Positions 44,438 through 52,621 of a DNA stretch of 64,000 nucleotides are shown here, piece by piece (within the stretch, counting starts at the first letter, position 1; each line of letters begins with the position of its first letter). The notes under the pieces are model-generated. The model saw only the letters and a program-made list of their open reading frames with translations. It searched no databases and was not told where the DNA came from. The position numbers and the translations under genes are program-made. The DNA comes from CAIMFV01 sp040757715 (GTDB lineage Bacteria > Pseudomonadota > Alphaproteobacteria > Caulobacterales > Caulobacteraceae). The stretch lies in the NCBI GenBank assembly GCA_040757715.1, contig JBFLWS010000016.1, forward strand, positions 15,805 to 79,804, read 5' to 3'.

Positions 44438-45364
44438 TCAGGCGAGGTGCGCGCCGGCGGGAACCGGCTGGCCATTGAGGAACACCTCGGCGTCCTGGGC
44501 GCCCCGGCCCTCGCGCTGCAGGCGGGTGAGGCGCACGGCGCCGGTTCCGCAGGCGATGCGCAGTTCGTCGTCCAGAGCCTCCCCCGGCGCGCCGTCGCCC
44601 AGCGCCAGACGCGAGCCCAGCGCCTTTACCCGCACCGGGCCCTTCGGCGTGTCGAGCTGGAACCAGGCGCCGGGGAAGGGCGAGAGGCCGCGGATCTGCC
44701 GATCCACCTCGATGGCCGGGCGCGACCAGTCGATGCGCGCCTCCTCGGTTTTGATCTTCTTGGCGTAGGTGACGCCCTCAGCGGCCTGCGGCGTCTCGAC
44801 CGCTCGGCCGGCGAGGATGTCGGGCAGGGTGGCGGCCAGGAGCCTCGCCCCCGCCGCGGCCATCTTGTCGTGCAGGCTGCCCGCCGTGTCGTCGGCCTCG
44901 ATCTCCACCCGGGCGGTGGAGAGCACGGCCCCCTCGTCGAGGCCCTCGCTCATGCGCATGACCTCCACGCCAGTGACGGGATCGCCGGCCATGATGGCCC
45001 GCTGGATCGGCGCGGCCCCCCGCCAGCGCGGCAGGAGCGAGCCATGCAGGTTGAAGCAGCCGAGCCTCGGCGCCTCCAGCACCTCGCGCACCAGGATCTG
45101 GCCATAGGCCACCACCAGGGCGACATCGAGGTCGAGGGCCTTGAAGTCGTCGATGGCCTCGCGGGTCTTCATGGACCTGGGCGTGCGCACGGGAATGCCG
45201 CGGCTCTCGGCATAGGCGTGCACGGGGGAGGGGGTCAGCTGCTGGCCGCGCCCGCGCGGCGCCGGGGGCTGGGAATAGACGCACACGGGGCTGTAGCCCG
45301 CCTCCACCAGGGCGGCGAGGGCGTGGACGGCGAAGTCCGGGGTTCCCATGAAGGCGATGCGCAT
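44438..45364 (-). CDS. fmt: Methionyl-tRNA formyltransferase
   Basis: Fmt formylates initiator Met-tRNA. The 308-residue protein starts MRIAFMGTPDFAVHALAALVE. The catalytic part has the Asn/His/Asp set in FNLHGSLLPRWRGAAPIQRAIMAGD, and GLDEGAVL follows. The C-terminal OB-type domain ends near FLNGQPVPAGAHL. It is the first gene of the fmt-truA unit. The usual partner def is not in view. Three hairpin repeats lie upstream. Confidence 0.96.
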   Translation of the reverse strand: MRIAFMGTPDFAVHALAALVEAGYSPVCVYSQPPAPRGRGQQLTPSPVHAYAESRGIPVRTPRSMKTREAIDDFKALDLDVALVVAYGQILVREVLEAPRLGCFNLHGSLLPRWRGAAPIQRAIMAGDPVTGVEVMRMSEGLDEGAVLSTARVEIEADDTAGSLHDKMAAAGARLLAATLPDILAGRAVETPQAAEGVTYAKKIKTEEARIDWSRPAIEVDRQIRGLSPFPGAWFQLDTPKGPVRVKALGSRLALGDGAPGEALDDELRIACGTGAVRLTRLQREGRGAQDAEVFLNGQPVPAGAHLA

Positions 45365-45411
45365 GGGCCGGCTTTAGCGCCGGCAGGGCGCGCTCGCATC
45401 TTTTTTTGTCA

Positions 45412-45603
45412 CCCTCGGACTTGTTCCGAGGGCCCAGCTTTCCGCTTCCCTGCGCTTGCCGGATAGGTTCGCGAGGCTGAAGCCTGGGTCCTCGCAATAA
45501 ATGCGAGGATGACAGTAAAATAGTTTGCTCAGCTCCTCGCGACCATCGCGAGGTTGACAGTGAAAAAAGCCGCGCGCCCTCGCGACAAGCGCGAGGATGA
45601 CAA
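45412..45603. repeat. Cluster of hairpin repeats, family B
   Basis: Four hairpins stand in a row: CCCTCGGA/TCCGAGGG at 45412-45432; CCTCGC-AATAAAT-GCGAGG within 45483-45514; CCTCGCG-ACCAT-CGCGAGG within 45530-45559; and CCTCGCG-ACAAG-CGCGAGG-like within 45575-45603. The last three each end in (A/T)TGACA and A-rich sequence. They fill the space between fmt and hemF. Confidence 0.85.
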
Positions 45604-45624
45604 GGAATAAGAACGCTCAGCCCC

Positions 45625-46521
45625 TCACGGCCATTTCGCCGTCGGGGGCATGGAGGAGAGGATGGACTCCACATTGCCGCCGGTCTTCAGGCCGAACAGC
45701 GTGCCGCGGTCGTAGAGCAGGTTGAACTCCACATAGCGGCCGCGGCGGATCAGTTGCTCCTCGCGCTCCTCCGGCGTCCAGGCCTCGCCCATGCGCCGGC
45801 GCACAATGGCCGGATAGACCTCGAGGAAGGCCTCGCCCACCCGGCGGGTGAAGGCGAAGTCGCGGTCGAAGTCGCGGCTGTCGTGGTGATCATAGAAGAT
45901 GCCGCCCACGCCGCGCGGCTCGTCCCGGTGCGGCAGGTAGAAGTACTCGTCGCACCAGGCCTTGTAGCGGGCGTGCCAGTCGGGGTCGAAGGCGTCGCAG
46001 GCGGATTTCAGCGCCGCGTGGAAATCCCGCGCATCGGGCGCGTCCTCAGTGCGGTCCACGGCCAGCAGCGGGGTCAGGTCGGCCCCGCCGCCGAACCAGC
46101 TCTTGGTGGTGCAGATGAAGCGGGTGTTCATGTGCACCGCCGGCACGCGCGGGCTCGCCATGTGGGCGATGAGGCTGACGCCCGTGGCGTAGAAGCGCGG
46201 GTCGTCGTTGGCCCCTTCGATGGTCTTGGCGAAGTCGGGGGCGAAGACGCCGTGCACTCGGCTCACATGCACCCCCACCTTTTCGAACAGGCGCCCGTGC
46301 ATCATGGACATGACCCCGCCGCCGCCGGCTTCGCGGGTCCAGGGGGTGCGGGTGAAGCGGCCGGCTTCGCCCGGATAGAGGGCGGGATCGGCCTCGTCCT
46401 CCAGCCGCTCGAACTCGGCGCAGATCATGTCGCGCAGGGTTTCGAACCATTGGGCGGTTTCGGCCTTGCGCAGGGCGAGGGGGTCGGGGGCGGGATTTTT
46501 CGACACGGTCATGAGGATCAT
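45625..46521 (-). CDS. hemF: Oxygen-dependent coproporphyrinogen III oxidase
   Basis: HemF makes protoporphyrinogen IX precursor by oxidative decarboxylation, using oxygen, for haem synthesis. The 298-residue protein has FTRTPWTREAGGGGVMSMMHG, AVHMNTRFICTTKSWFGGGADLTPL, AWCDEYFYLPHRDEPRGVGGIF and RGRYVEFNLLYDRGTLFGL, the family blocks. It is complete. The ATG at 46521 follows GGAGG by six bases. It lies 36 bases after trmL on the same strand. It supplies haem for the bc1 complex encoded nearby. Confidence 0.96.
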   Translation of the reverse strand: MILMTVSKNPAPDPLALRKAETAQWFETLRDMICAEFERLEDEADPALYPGEAGRFTRTPWTREAGGGGVMSMMHGRLFEKVGVHVSRVHGVFAPDFAKTIEGANDDPRFYATGVSLIAHMASPRVPAVHMNTRFICTTKSWFGGGADLTPLLAVDRTEDAPDARDFHAALKSACDAFDPDWHARYKAWCDEYFYLPHRDEPRGVGGIFYDHHDSRDFDRDFAFTRRVGEAFLEVYPAIVRRRMGEAWTPEEREEQLIRRGRYVEFNLLYDRGTLFGLKTGGNVESILSSMPPTAKWP

Positions 46522-46557
46522 CTAACACCTCCGCCAGGCCACATGCGACTGGTTCGC

Positions 46558-47016
46558 TCACGTCATCAGGCCACCGGTCTGGCGAAGGGCCTCCCACAGC
46601 CCCACGGCGCAGGCCGTCGCAAGATTTAAAGACCGCGTTTCCGGGCGAATCGGAATGATCAGCCGCAAATCCGCGCGTTCATGCACCTCGTCGGGAACGC
46701 CGGCGCTCTCGCGGCCGAACAGCAGCGTGTCGCCGGGCTGGAACTCTGTCTGATCGAGCGGCGTCGCGCCGCGGGTGGTGAAGAGCACGAGCCGCCCCTC
46801 TCGCCTGGCCGGGTGCGCCAGAAAGTCGCTCCAGCCGTCGTGACGTAGGATTATTGCCTTAGGACCGTAATCCAGCGCCGCCCGCTTCAGACTTTTGTCG
46901 GAGAGGGGGAAGCCGCACGGCTCGATCACCTCCAGAGGCGCCCCGAAACAGGCGGACAATCTGATCGCCGAACCGAGGTTTTGCGGAATGTCGGGTTGAA
47001 AAAGAGCGAGCCGCAC
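46558..47016 (-). CDS. trmL: tRNA (cytidine/uridine-2'-O)-methyltransferase TrmL
   Basis: TrmL methylates the wobble 34 ribose in some leucine tRNAs. The 152-residue SPOUT protein starts with GTG (MRLALFQPDIPQNLGSAIRLSACFG) and has the knot motifs LLFGRESAGVPDEVH and IPIRPETRSLNLATACAVGLWEA. The length is typical. It lies upstream of hemF and is divergent from petA. Confidence 0.92.
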   Translation of the reverse strand: MRLALFQPDIPQNLGSAIRLSACFGAPLEVIEPCGFPLSDKSLKRAALDYGPKAIILRHDGWSDFLAHPARREGRLVLFTTRGATPLDQTEFQPGDTLLFGRESAGVPDEVHERADLRLIIPIRPETRSLNLATACAVGLWEALRQTGGLMT

Positions 47017-47198
47017 ACTAAGCGCTCCTGTTGAGGTTTTTGGGCACGCTCAAAGACCGTCTTGCGATCCCGTCTACAAGGGGCCTATGGACATGCTGAG
47101 GCGAGTCCGTCGGTCTCCGATCGGCGGACGTGCTGCTTAGTTAACAGAGCCCAGGCGGCCCACAGCGCCGCAACAATGGGCGACGAAGGGGCGACGAC

Positions 47199-47753
47199 GT
47201 GGTCGACACAACGAAGGCGGACGCGCACGCGGCTCACGGCTCGGCCGAGGGCGAAACGCGGCGCGACTTCATCTACATCGCCGCGGCTGCGGCGGCGGGC
47301 GGCGGAGCGGTGGTGACGGCCTGGCCGTTCATCGACCAGATGAACCCCGCGGCCGACACCCTGGCGCTGGCCACCATCGAGCAGGACATCTCCAAGGTGG
47401 CGCTCGGTCAGCAGCTGGTGATCAAGTGGCGCGGCAAGCCGGTGTTCATCCGCCACCGCACCCCGGCGGAAATCGCCGCGGCGGTGAAGGATGACCACGC
47501 CGACATGAAGGACCCGGCCACCGACGCCTCGCGCACCAAGGCGGGACATCAGGAATGGCTGATCGTGGTGGGCGTCTGCACCCACCTCGGCTGCGTGCCC
47601 AACTTCGGCACCGGCGATTACGGCGGCTGGTTCTGCCCCTGCCACGGATCGGTTTACGACACCTCCGGCCGCATCCGCAAAGGCCCGGCGCCCAAGAACC
47701 TCTTGGTGCCCGACTACGCCTTCACGGATGCCACCAAGGTTAAGATCGGCTGA
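47199..47753 (+). CDS. petA: Ubiquinol-cytochrome c reductase Rieske iron-sulfur subunit
   Basis: The Rieske subunit passes electrons from ubiquinol to cytochrome c1 in the inner membrane. The 184-residue protein has an N-terminal anchor with a TRRDFIYIAAAAAAGGGAVV segment (twin-arginine-like). The 2Fe-2S ligands are CTHLGC and CPCHGS (about residues 127-150). It starts with GTG at 47199; the nearby ATG at 47176 is in another frame. It is first in petABC. Confidence 0.95.
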   Translation: MVDTTKADAHAAHGSAEGETRRDFIYIAAAAAAGGGAVVTAWPFIDQMNPAADTLALATIEQDISKVALGQQLVIKWRGKPVFIRHRTPAEIAAAVKDDHADMKDPATDASRTKAGHQEWLIVVGVCTHLGCVPNFGTGDYGGWFCPCHGSVYDTSGRIRKGPAPKNLLVPDYAFTDATKVKIG

Positions 47754-47770
47754 GGCCGGGATAGGGCGCC

Positions 47771-49099
47771 ATGAGCGGACATTCGAACTACGAACCCAAG
47801 ACCGGCTTCGAGAAGTGGCTGGACACGCGGCTTCCCATCGTGCGCTTCGCGTACGATACGGCCATTGATTTTCCGACCCCGAAGAACCTGAACTACTGGT
47901 GGACCTTCGGCGCCATCCTGGCCACCTGCCTGGTGATCCAGATCATCACCGGCGTGGTGCTGGCCATGCACTACGTGGCCAGCGGCGATCTCGCCTTCAA
48001 TTCCGTCGAGCACATCATGCGCGACGTGAACCACGGCTGGATGGTCCGTTTCATCCACGCCAACGGCGCGTCGATGTTCTTCCTTGCGGTGTACGTGCAC
48101 ATCGCCCGCGGCCTCTACTACGGCTCCTACAAGGCCCCGCGCGAGATCCTGTGGATCCTCGGCTGCGTCATCTACCTCCTGATGATGGCCACCGCCTTCA
48201 TGGGCTACGTGCTGCCCTGGGGTCAGATGAGCTATTACGGCGCGGTGGTGATCACCAACCTGTTCTCGGCCTTCGACAACGTCATTCCGGGCGCCGGCAC
48301 GGCCATCACCACCTGGCTGTGGGGCGGCTTCGCGGTGGACAACCCCACCCTCAACCGCTTCTTCTCGCTGCACTACCTCTTGCCGTTCATGATCGCCGGC
48401 GTGGTGGGGCTGCACATCTGGGCCCTGCACGTGCCGGGCAACAACAACCCCACCGGCGTCGAGGTGAAATCCAAGGCCGACACCGTGCCCTTCCATCCGT
48501 ACTACACGGTGAAGGACGGCTTCGCGATCGTGCTCTTCTTCATCCTGTTCGCCTGGTTCGTGTTCTTCGCCCCTGAGGCGCTGGGCCACGCCGACAACCA
48601 GGTGCCGGCCAACCCGCTGGCCACCCCGGCGCACATCGTGCCCGAATGGTACTTCCTGCCCTTCTACGCCATGCTGCGCGCGGTGCCGGACAAGCTGTTC
48701 GGCGTGCTCACCATGTTCGGCGCCATCGCGCTGCTGTTCGCCCTGCCCTGGCTCGACACCTCCAAGGTGAAGTCCATGCGCTATCGTCCGCTGGCGCGCT
48801 GGTTCTTCGTCCTGTTCATCGTGGCCAGCCTGATCCTCGGCTGGTGCGGCGGCAAGCTGCCGGACGACGTGGTGATCCCCTTCGGCAAGGACGAGGCGGG
48901 CGACCCCACCGGCTTCACCGTGGTCTGGCTGTCGCGGATCATGGCCGTCTACTACTACGCCTACTTCCTGGTGGTGCTGCCGGTGCTCGGCCTGATCGAG
49001 ACGCCGCTGCCGACCCCGGAATCGATCTCCAGTCCCGTGCTTGGCGGCGGCTCGGCCCTGCCGTCCGGCGCCTCGGCCTCGCCCGAAAAGAAGGGTTGA
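47771..49099 (+). CDS. petB: Cytochrome b subunit of the bc1 complex
   Basis: Cytochrome b carries the two haem b groups and both quinone sites. The 442-residue protein has eight to nine membrane helices. It includes MHYVASGDLAFNSVEHIMRDV, the haem His pairs in RFIHANGASMFF...HIARGLYYG and FFSLHYLLPFMIAGVVGLHIWALHVPG, and the Qo-site PEWYFLPFYAMLRAVP. The C-terminal tail (GSALPSGASASPEKKG) is longer than in many homologues. It lies between petA and petC. Confidence 0.97.
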   Translation: MSGHSNYEPKTGFEKWLDTRLPIVRFAYDTAIDFPTPKNLNYWWTFGAILATCLVIQIITGVVLAMHYVASGDLAFNSVEHIMRDVNHGWMVRFIHANGASMFFLAVYVHIARGLYYGSYKAPREILWILGCVIYLLMMATAFMGYVLPWGQMSYYGAVVITNLFSAFDNVIPGAGTAITTWLWGGFAVDNPTLNRFFSLHYLLPFMIAGVVGLHIWALHVPGNNNPTGVEVKSKADTVPFHPYYTVKDGFAIVLFFILFAWFVFFAPEALGHADNQVPANPLATPAHIVPEWYFLPFYAMLRAVPDKLFGVLTMFGAIALLFALPWLDTSKVKSMRYRPLARWFFVLFIVASLILGWCGGKLPDDVVIPFGKDEAGDPTGFTVVWLSRIMAVYYYAYFLVVLPVLGLIETPLPTPESISSPVLGGGSALPSGASASPEKKG

Positions 49100-49104
49100 T
49101 CTCC

Positions 49105-49971
49105 ATGCGCTTCACCACCCTGAAGAACGCCGCGGTGCTGTCGCTGGGCGTGCTGGCCCTCACGGTCGGCGCGGCCCAGGCCCACACCAACGCCGTGGAG
49201 CCCAAGGAGGTCGAGTTCACCTTCGAGGGGCCCTTGGGTCACTTCGACCAGGCCCAACTGCAACGCGGCTACAAGGTCTATGCCGAGGTCTGCTCCTCGT
49301 GCCATTCCATGAACCTGTTGCACTACCGCGACCTGGCCATGCCAGGCGGGCCGTTCTTCGACCCGAAGAACCCGAAGACGCCGCCGGCCCAGAGCCCCTA
49401 CGCCAAGGCTATCGCCGCGGGGTACAAGGTGCCTGACATCGACCGCGACACCGGCGATGCGATCCAGCGGACGGCCACCCCGGCCGACGCCTTCAAGGCT
49501 CCCTACGCCAATAATGAAGCCGCAGCGGCGGCCAATGGCGGCGCGGTGCCGCCGGACCTGTCGGTGATGGTCCGCGCCCGTGAAGGCGGCGCGCGCTACG
49601 TCTACTCGATCCTCACCGGCTATGTGGACCCGCCCAAGGGCCTCACCGTGCCGGCCGGCAAGTACTACAACCCCTACATGGCCGGGGACCTTGGCTCCTA
49701 CTGGACCGGGCCCAAGGATCAGGTTCCGAAGGGCGGCTTCATCGCCATGCCGTTCCAGCTCACCGCCGACCGGGTGAGCTTCGACGACAAGACCCCGTCG
49801 ACCTCCGAGCAGGAAGCCAAGGACGTGTCCACCTTCCTCGCCTGGGCGGCCGATCCGCACCAGACCGAGCGCAAGGAGACGGGCGTGGCCGTGCTCGCCT
49901 ATCTGTTGATCCTCGCCGGTGTCACCTACGGCGCCTATCGTCAGGTGTGGCGCAACGTCGATCACGGCTGA
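49105..49971 (+). CDS. petC: Cytochrome c1 subunit of the bc1 complex
   Basis: Cytochrome c1 (288 residues) hands electrons to cytochrome c. It has a signal peptide (MRFTTLKNAAVLSLGVLALT). The haem-binding motif is CSSCH in YAEVCSSCHSMNLLHYRDL, and the axial Met is in FIAMPFQL. A C-terminal anchor is AVLAYLLILAGVTYGAYRQVW. It starts five bases after the petB stop. A terminator follows about 40 bases after its stop. Confidence 0.96.
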   Translation: MRFTTLKNAAVLSLGVLALTVGAAQAHTNAVEPKEVEFTFEGPLGHFDQAQLQRGYKVYAEVCSSCHSMNLLHYRDLAMPGGPFFDPKNPKTPPAQSPYAKAIAAGYKVPDIDRDTGDAIQRTATPADAFKAPYANNEAAAAANGGAVPPDLSVMVRAREGGARYVYSILTGYVDPPKGLTVPAGKYYNPYMAGDLGSYWTGPKDQVPKGGFIAMPFQLTADRVSFDDKTPSTSEQEAKDVSTFLAWAADPHQTERKETGVAVLAYLLILAGVTYGAYRQVWRNVDHG

Positions 49972-50009
49972 TCAAAACTGAGTTGATGACGGAAAATAAG
50001 ATTGATTTT

Positions 50010-50044
50010 AGAGCCCGCCGGCCCCGCGCCGCGGGCTCTTTGCT
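50010..50044 (+). terminator. Terminator of petABC
   Basis: AGAGCCCGC (50010-50018) pairs with GCGGGCTCT (50031-50039), 9 bases, followed by TTGCTTTG. It lies 38 bases after the petC stop codon. Confidence 0.8.
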
Positions 50045-50077
50045 TTGAGCCGCGACTCACGGCTTGCTGCGCCGATC

Positions 50078-51229
50078 ATGCGGGAGATCCTCGTGCGCCG
50101 TGTCGCTGTCAGAGCAAAACCCAGTCAATCGGTTTTTGCTCATAAGATATTGAATTTAGAGCATTTTTTGTCCGAAAACCGGTTCCCACTTTTCGGAAAA
50201 TGCTCTAGTCTTGCCACCCTTCTCGCCGCGAGCCTGATCCTCAGCGCGCCGGCAGGGCGGGCCCTGGCCGAGCCCCCCGCGGGCGCCGGCGAGCCCACAG
50301 ACGCCGCGGCGGCCAGCGGAGAGGCTGAAGCCCCCAAACCCAAACCCAAACCGAAGCCGCGCCCTAAGCCGAAACCGAAACCCAAGCCTCCCGCGCCCCC
50401 GCCCCCGCCTCCGCCCGTGGCGATGCAGCCCGCCGCCGCGCCGCCGGCCAATCTCGCCCCGGCCATTCCGGCCAGCTTCACCGACTGGCGCGACCCGGAC
50501 CCCGAGAACACCCTCGTCATCGACACCTCCAAGGGCCGCATGCTGGTGGAGCTGCGCCCCGAGGTCGCCCCCGCCGCCGTGGCCCGGGTGAAGATGCTGG
50601 CGCGGGCCCGGGTCTATGACGGGCTTCTGTTCCATCGAGTGATCGCCGGCTTCGTGGCCCAGACCGGCAACCCCAACAACAAGGACGGCGGGGCCACCGA
50701 CAACCCCAACCTCGCCCCCGAATTCACCTTCCGCCTCGGCGTCGACACACCGCACGTGGTGGTGCAGCGCCCGGTGGGGGCCAGCTACGGCTTCATCGGC
50801 GTCCTGCCCTATGGCAGCGCTGACGAGGGACGCATGGCCGCCTCGCCCGACCGACGGCTGGCGGCGTGGGGGCTCTATTGCCAGGGCGTGGCCGGCATGG
50901 GCCGCCAGTCCGACGTCAACTCGGCCAATAGCGAGATCTTCTTCATGCTCGCCCCCGCCCACCGGCTGGAGCGGGACTACACCCCGTTCGGGCGGCTGAT
51001 CAGCGGCTATGACGTCTTGGCGCGGCTGAACCAGGGCGAGCCCCCGGCCGAGCCCGACCGCATGGCCAAGGCCCGCGTGCTGGCCGACATTCCCGGACCC
51101 GAGCGCCCGCACGTGAGGGTGCTGAACACTCAGGGGGCGGAGTTCCAGGCCCTCGTCGCCCATATGCGGGCCTTGCGCGGGGCGGACTTCTCCCCCTGCG
51201 ACCTGGAGATCCCCACCAGCGGGTCCTAA
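50078..51229 (+). CDS. Exported peptidyl-prolyl cis-trans isomerase (cyclophilin type) with Lys-Pro linker
   Basis: A protein of about 383 residues. A signal-like segment, SLATLLAASLILSAPAGRALA, is followed by a long Lys/Pro-rich spacer (about 85-130, KPKPKPKPRPKPK then PPPPPPP). A cyclophilin domain follows: VIDTSKGRMLVELRPEVAP, DGLLFHRVIAGFVAQTGNPNN, FFMLAPAHRLERDYTPFG and ISGYDVL. It likely folds proteins in the periplasm. The sequence between the start and the signal peptide is encoded by two palindromic repeats (50111-50206), so the true start is doubtful. The ATG at 50078 is the first plausible one. Confidence 0.82.
   Translation: MREILVRRVAVRAKPSQSVFAHKILNLEHFLSENRFPLFGKCSSLATLLAASLILSAPAGRALAEPPAGAGEPTDAAAASGEAEAPKPKPKPKPRPKPKPKPKPPAPPPPPPPVAMQPAAAPPANLAPAIPASFTDWRDPDPENTLVIDTSKGRMLVELRPEVAPAAVARVKMLARARVYDGLLFHRVIAGFVAQTGNPNNKDGGATDNPNLAPEFTFRLGVDTPHVVVQRPVGASYGFIGVLPYGSADEGRMAASPDRRLAAWGLYCQGVAGMGRQSDVNSANSEIFFMLAPAHRLERDYTPFGRLISGYDVLARLNQGEPPAEPDRMAKARVLADIPGPERPHVRVLNTQGAEFQALVAHMRALRGADFSPCDLEIPTSGS
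50111..50206. repeat. Pair of palindromic repeats inside the cyclophilin 5' end (family A copy 4)
   Basis: A first palindrome, GAGCAAAA...TTTTTGCTC, spans about 50111-50141. The second, 50158-50206, has AGAGCATTTT pairing with AAAATGCTCT and the family core in reverse (CCGAAAACCGGTTCCCACTT). Both lie in the open frame of the cyclophilin gene upstream of its signal peptide. Confidence 0.85.
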
Positions 51230-51921
51230 TCGGCCTCGCCGCGACCGCCGCCCGCGCCGGAGCGGTGGAACAGCTGCAGAGTCCTGAGCCGCGCGAGGTC
51301 CGTCGCGTCGGCATTGTGCTCCGGCCGTCGATCAGAGACGAAGCCGTGCCCGGCTTCGTACACATGGATCGGCAGGTCCGGCTGCGCCGCGCCTATGGCC
51401 TCCACCACGGTCATGGGGATGGACGGATCGTGGCGGCCGAAGTGGAGAATGGTAGGGCAGGTGGGGGTCTCGCTCATCAGCTCGGGAATGCGCCGGCCGT
51501 AGAAGCAGGAGGCCGCGGCGAGGCCTTGGCAGCGGCAGGCGGCGAGATAGGCCGCGGTCCCGCCCCAGCAAAAGCCCACGGCGAACACCGGCGGGGCGAG
51601 GGCGGCGATGCAGGCGTCGAGGTCTGCGGCGACGAGGTTCCAGGGCGCGGCCTCGGAGAGGTCGCGGGCGTGGGCGATGTCTTCGGGGGCGTAGCTCGCC
51701 TGCAGCCGCCGCTGCTGGCGGTCGTAGAGCGAGGGGGCGATCACCTCATAGCCGTCGGCGGCGTAGGACGCGCAGAGCTCGCGGATATGGTCGGTGACGC
51801 CGAAGATCTCCTGAATCAAAATTAGGCCGCCCCGCCGGGCGTCGTCGGGCCGCACGCGCCAGGCGTCAAAGCTGAACCCGTCGGCGGGGCTGGTCAGGCT
51901 GATCCACTCGCCGCTGGCCAT
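51226..51921 (-). CDS. Dienelactone hydrolase family protein (first of two)
   Basis: A 231-residue alpha/beta hydrolase of the dienelactone type. GGLILIQEIFGVTDHIRELC is the family's oxyanion region. The nucleophile is Cys in VGFCWGGTAAYLA, the Asp is in HFGRHDPSIP, and the His is in EAGHGFV. It may open lactone rings or act on esters. The ATG at 51921 shares its last-base A with the stop of the second copy (TGATG), so the two are translationally coupled. Confidence 0.87.
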   Translation of the reverse strand: MASGEWISLTSPADGFSFDAWRVRPDDARRGGLILIQEIFGVTDHIRELCASYAADGYEVIAPSLYDRQQRRLQASYAPEDIAHARDLSEAAPWNLVAADLDACIAALAPPVFAVGFCWGGTAAYLAACRCQGLAAASCFYGRRIPELMSETPTCPTILHFGRHDPSIPMTVVEAIGAAQPDLPIHVYEAGHGFVSDRRPEHNADATDLARLRTLQLFHRSGAGGGRGEAD

Positions 51922-52601
51922 CACAGGGCGCCGTTGGCGGCGAAGAGGCCGAGCGTGCGCTGGCGGGCCAGGGCCGCGTCGCCCGGATCGGAGTCGGGGC
52001 GACCGTCATTGTTGAAGCCGTGGCCGGAGTGCTCATAGACGAACACCTGCACCTGGGGCTGGGCGGCGTTGAGGGCGGCCTTCACCTCGGCGGCGGGGAT
52101 GTGCGGGTCCTTGGCTCCGAAGTGGCAGATCACCGGGCACTGCGGCGTCAGCACCGCGTTCTGCACCATCATGCCGCCATAGTAGCTGGAGACGGCCGCA
52201 AGGTCTGGTGTGCGGTTGGCCGCCACCCAGCCCAGCATGCCGCCATAGCAATAGCCCACCAGGAACACCGGCCCTCTGGGCTTGAGGTGCTCGACGCAGG
52301 CCTGGATATCGCTCAAGGGGGCGACGGCGCCGAGCGCCGTGGCGTGGGCCCGCCCGCGCTCCACCCCTTCGGGATTGTGCTCGGCCACGAAGCCGGGCTC
52401 ATGCCGATCGAACAGGGCTGGGGCCAGCGCCTCGAAGCCGAGGCCGGACCAGCGGGCCACGTCTTCATGCACATATTTGTCGAGGCCGAAGATCTCCTGC
52501 AGCACGATCACCCCGCCGCGCCGCGCGCCTTTGGGGCTCGCGTGCAGGGCGCCGAACTGAAAGCCGTCCATGGGCGAGGCGAGCTTGATCATCCCGGTCA
52601 T
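51921..52601 (-). CDS. Dienelactone hydrolase family protein (second of two)
   Basis: A 226-residue homologue of the next gene. It has GGVIVLQEIFGLDKYVHEDV, the nucleophile in VGYCYGGMLGWVA, the Asp in HFGAKDPHIP and the His in HSGHGFNN. It retains a Cys nucleophile as in dienelactone hydrolases. It is upstream of its paralogue with a one-base overlap. A tandem duplication followed by divergence is likely. The start is the ATG at 52601 (MTGMIKLASPM). Confidence 0.87.
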   Translation of the reverse strand: MTGMIKLASPMDGFQFGALHASPKGARRGGVIVLQEIFGLDKYVHEDVARWSGLGFEALAPALFDRHEPGFVAEHNPEGVERGRAHATALGAVAPLSDIQACVEHLKPRGPVFLVGYCYGGMLGWVAANRTPDLAAVSSYYGGMMVQNAVLTPQCPVICHFGAKDPHIPAAEVKAALNAAQPQVQVFVYEHSGHGFNNDGRPDSDPGDAALARQRTLGLFAANGAL

Positions 52602-52621
52602 GCGAGGCGTCCTAAAGGGCA

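Noticed and set aside
47176..47198. ATG at 47176 as the petA start.
   Set aside because: It is in a different reading frame from the Rieske protein; GTG at 47199 begins the in-frame sequence.
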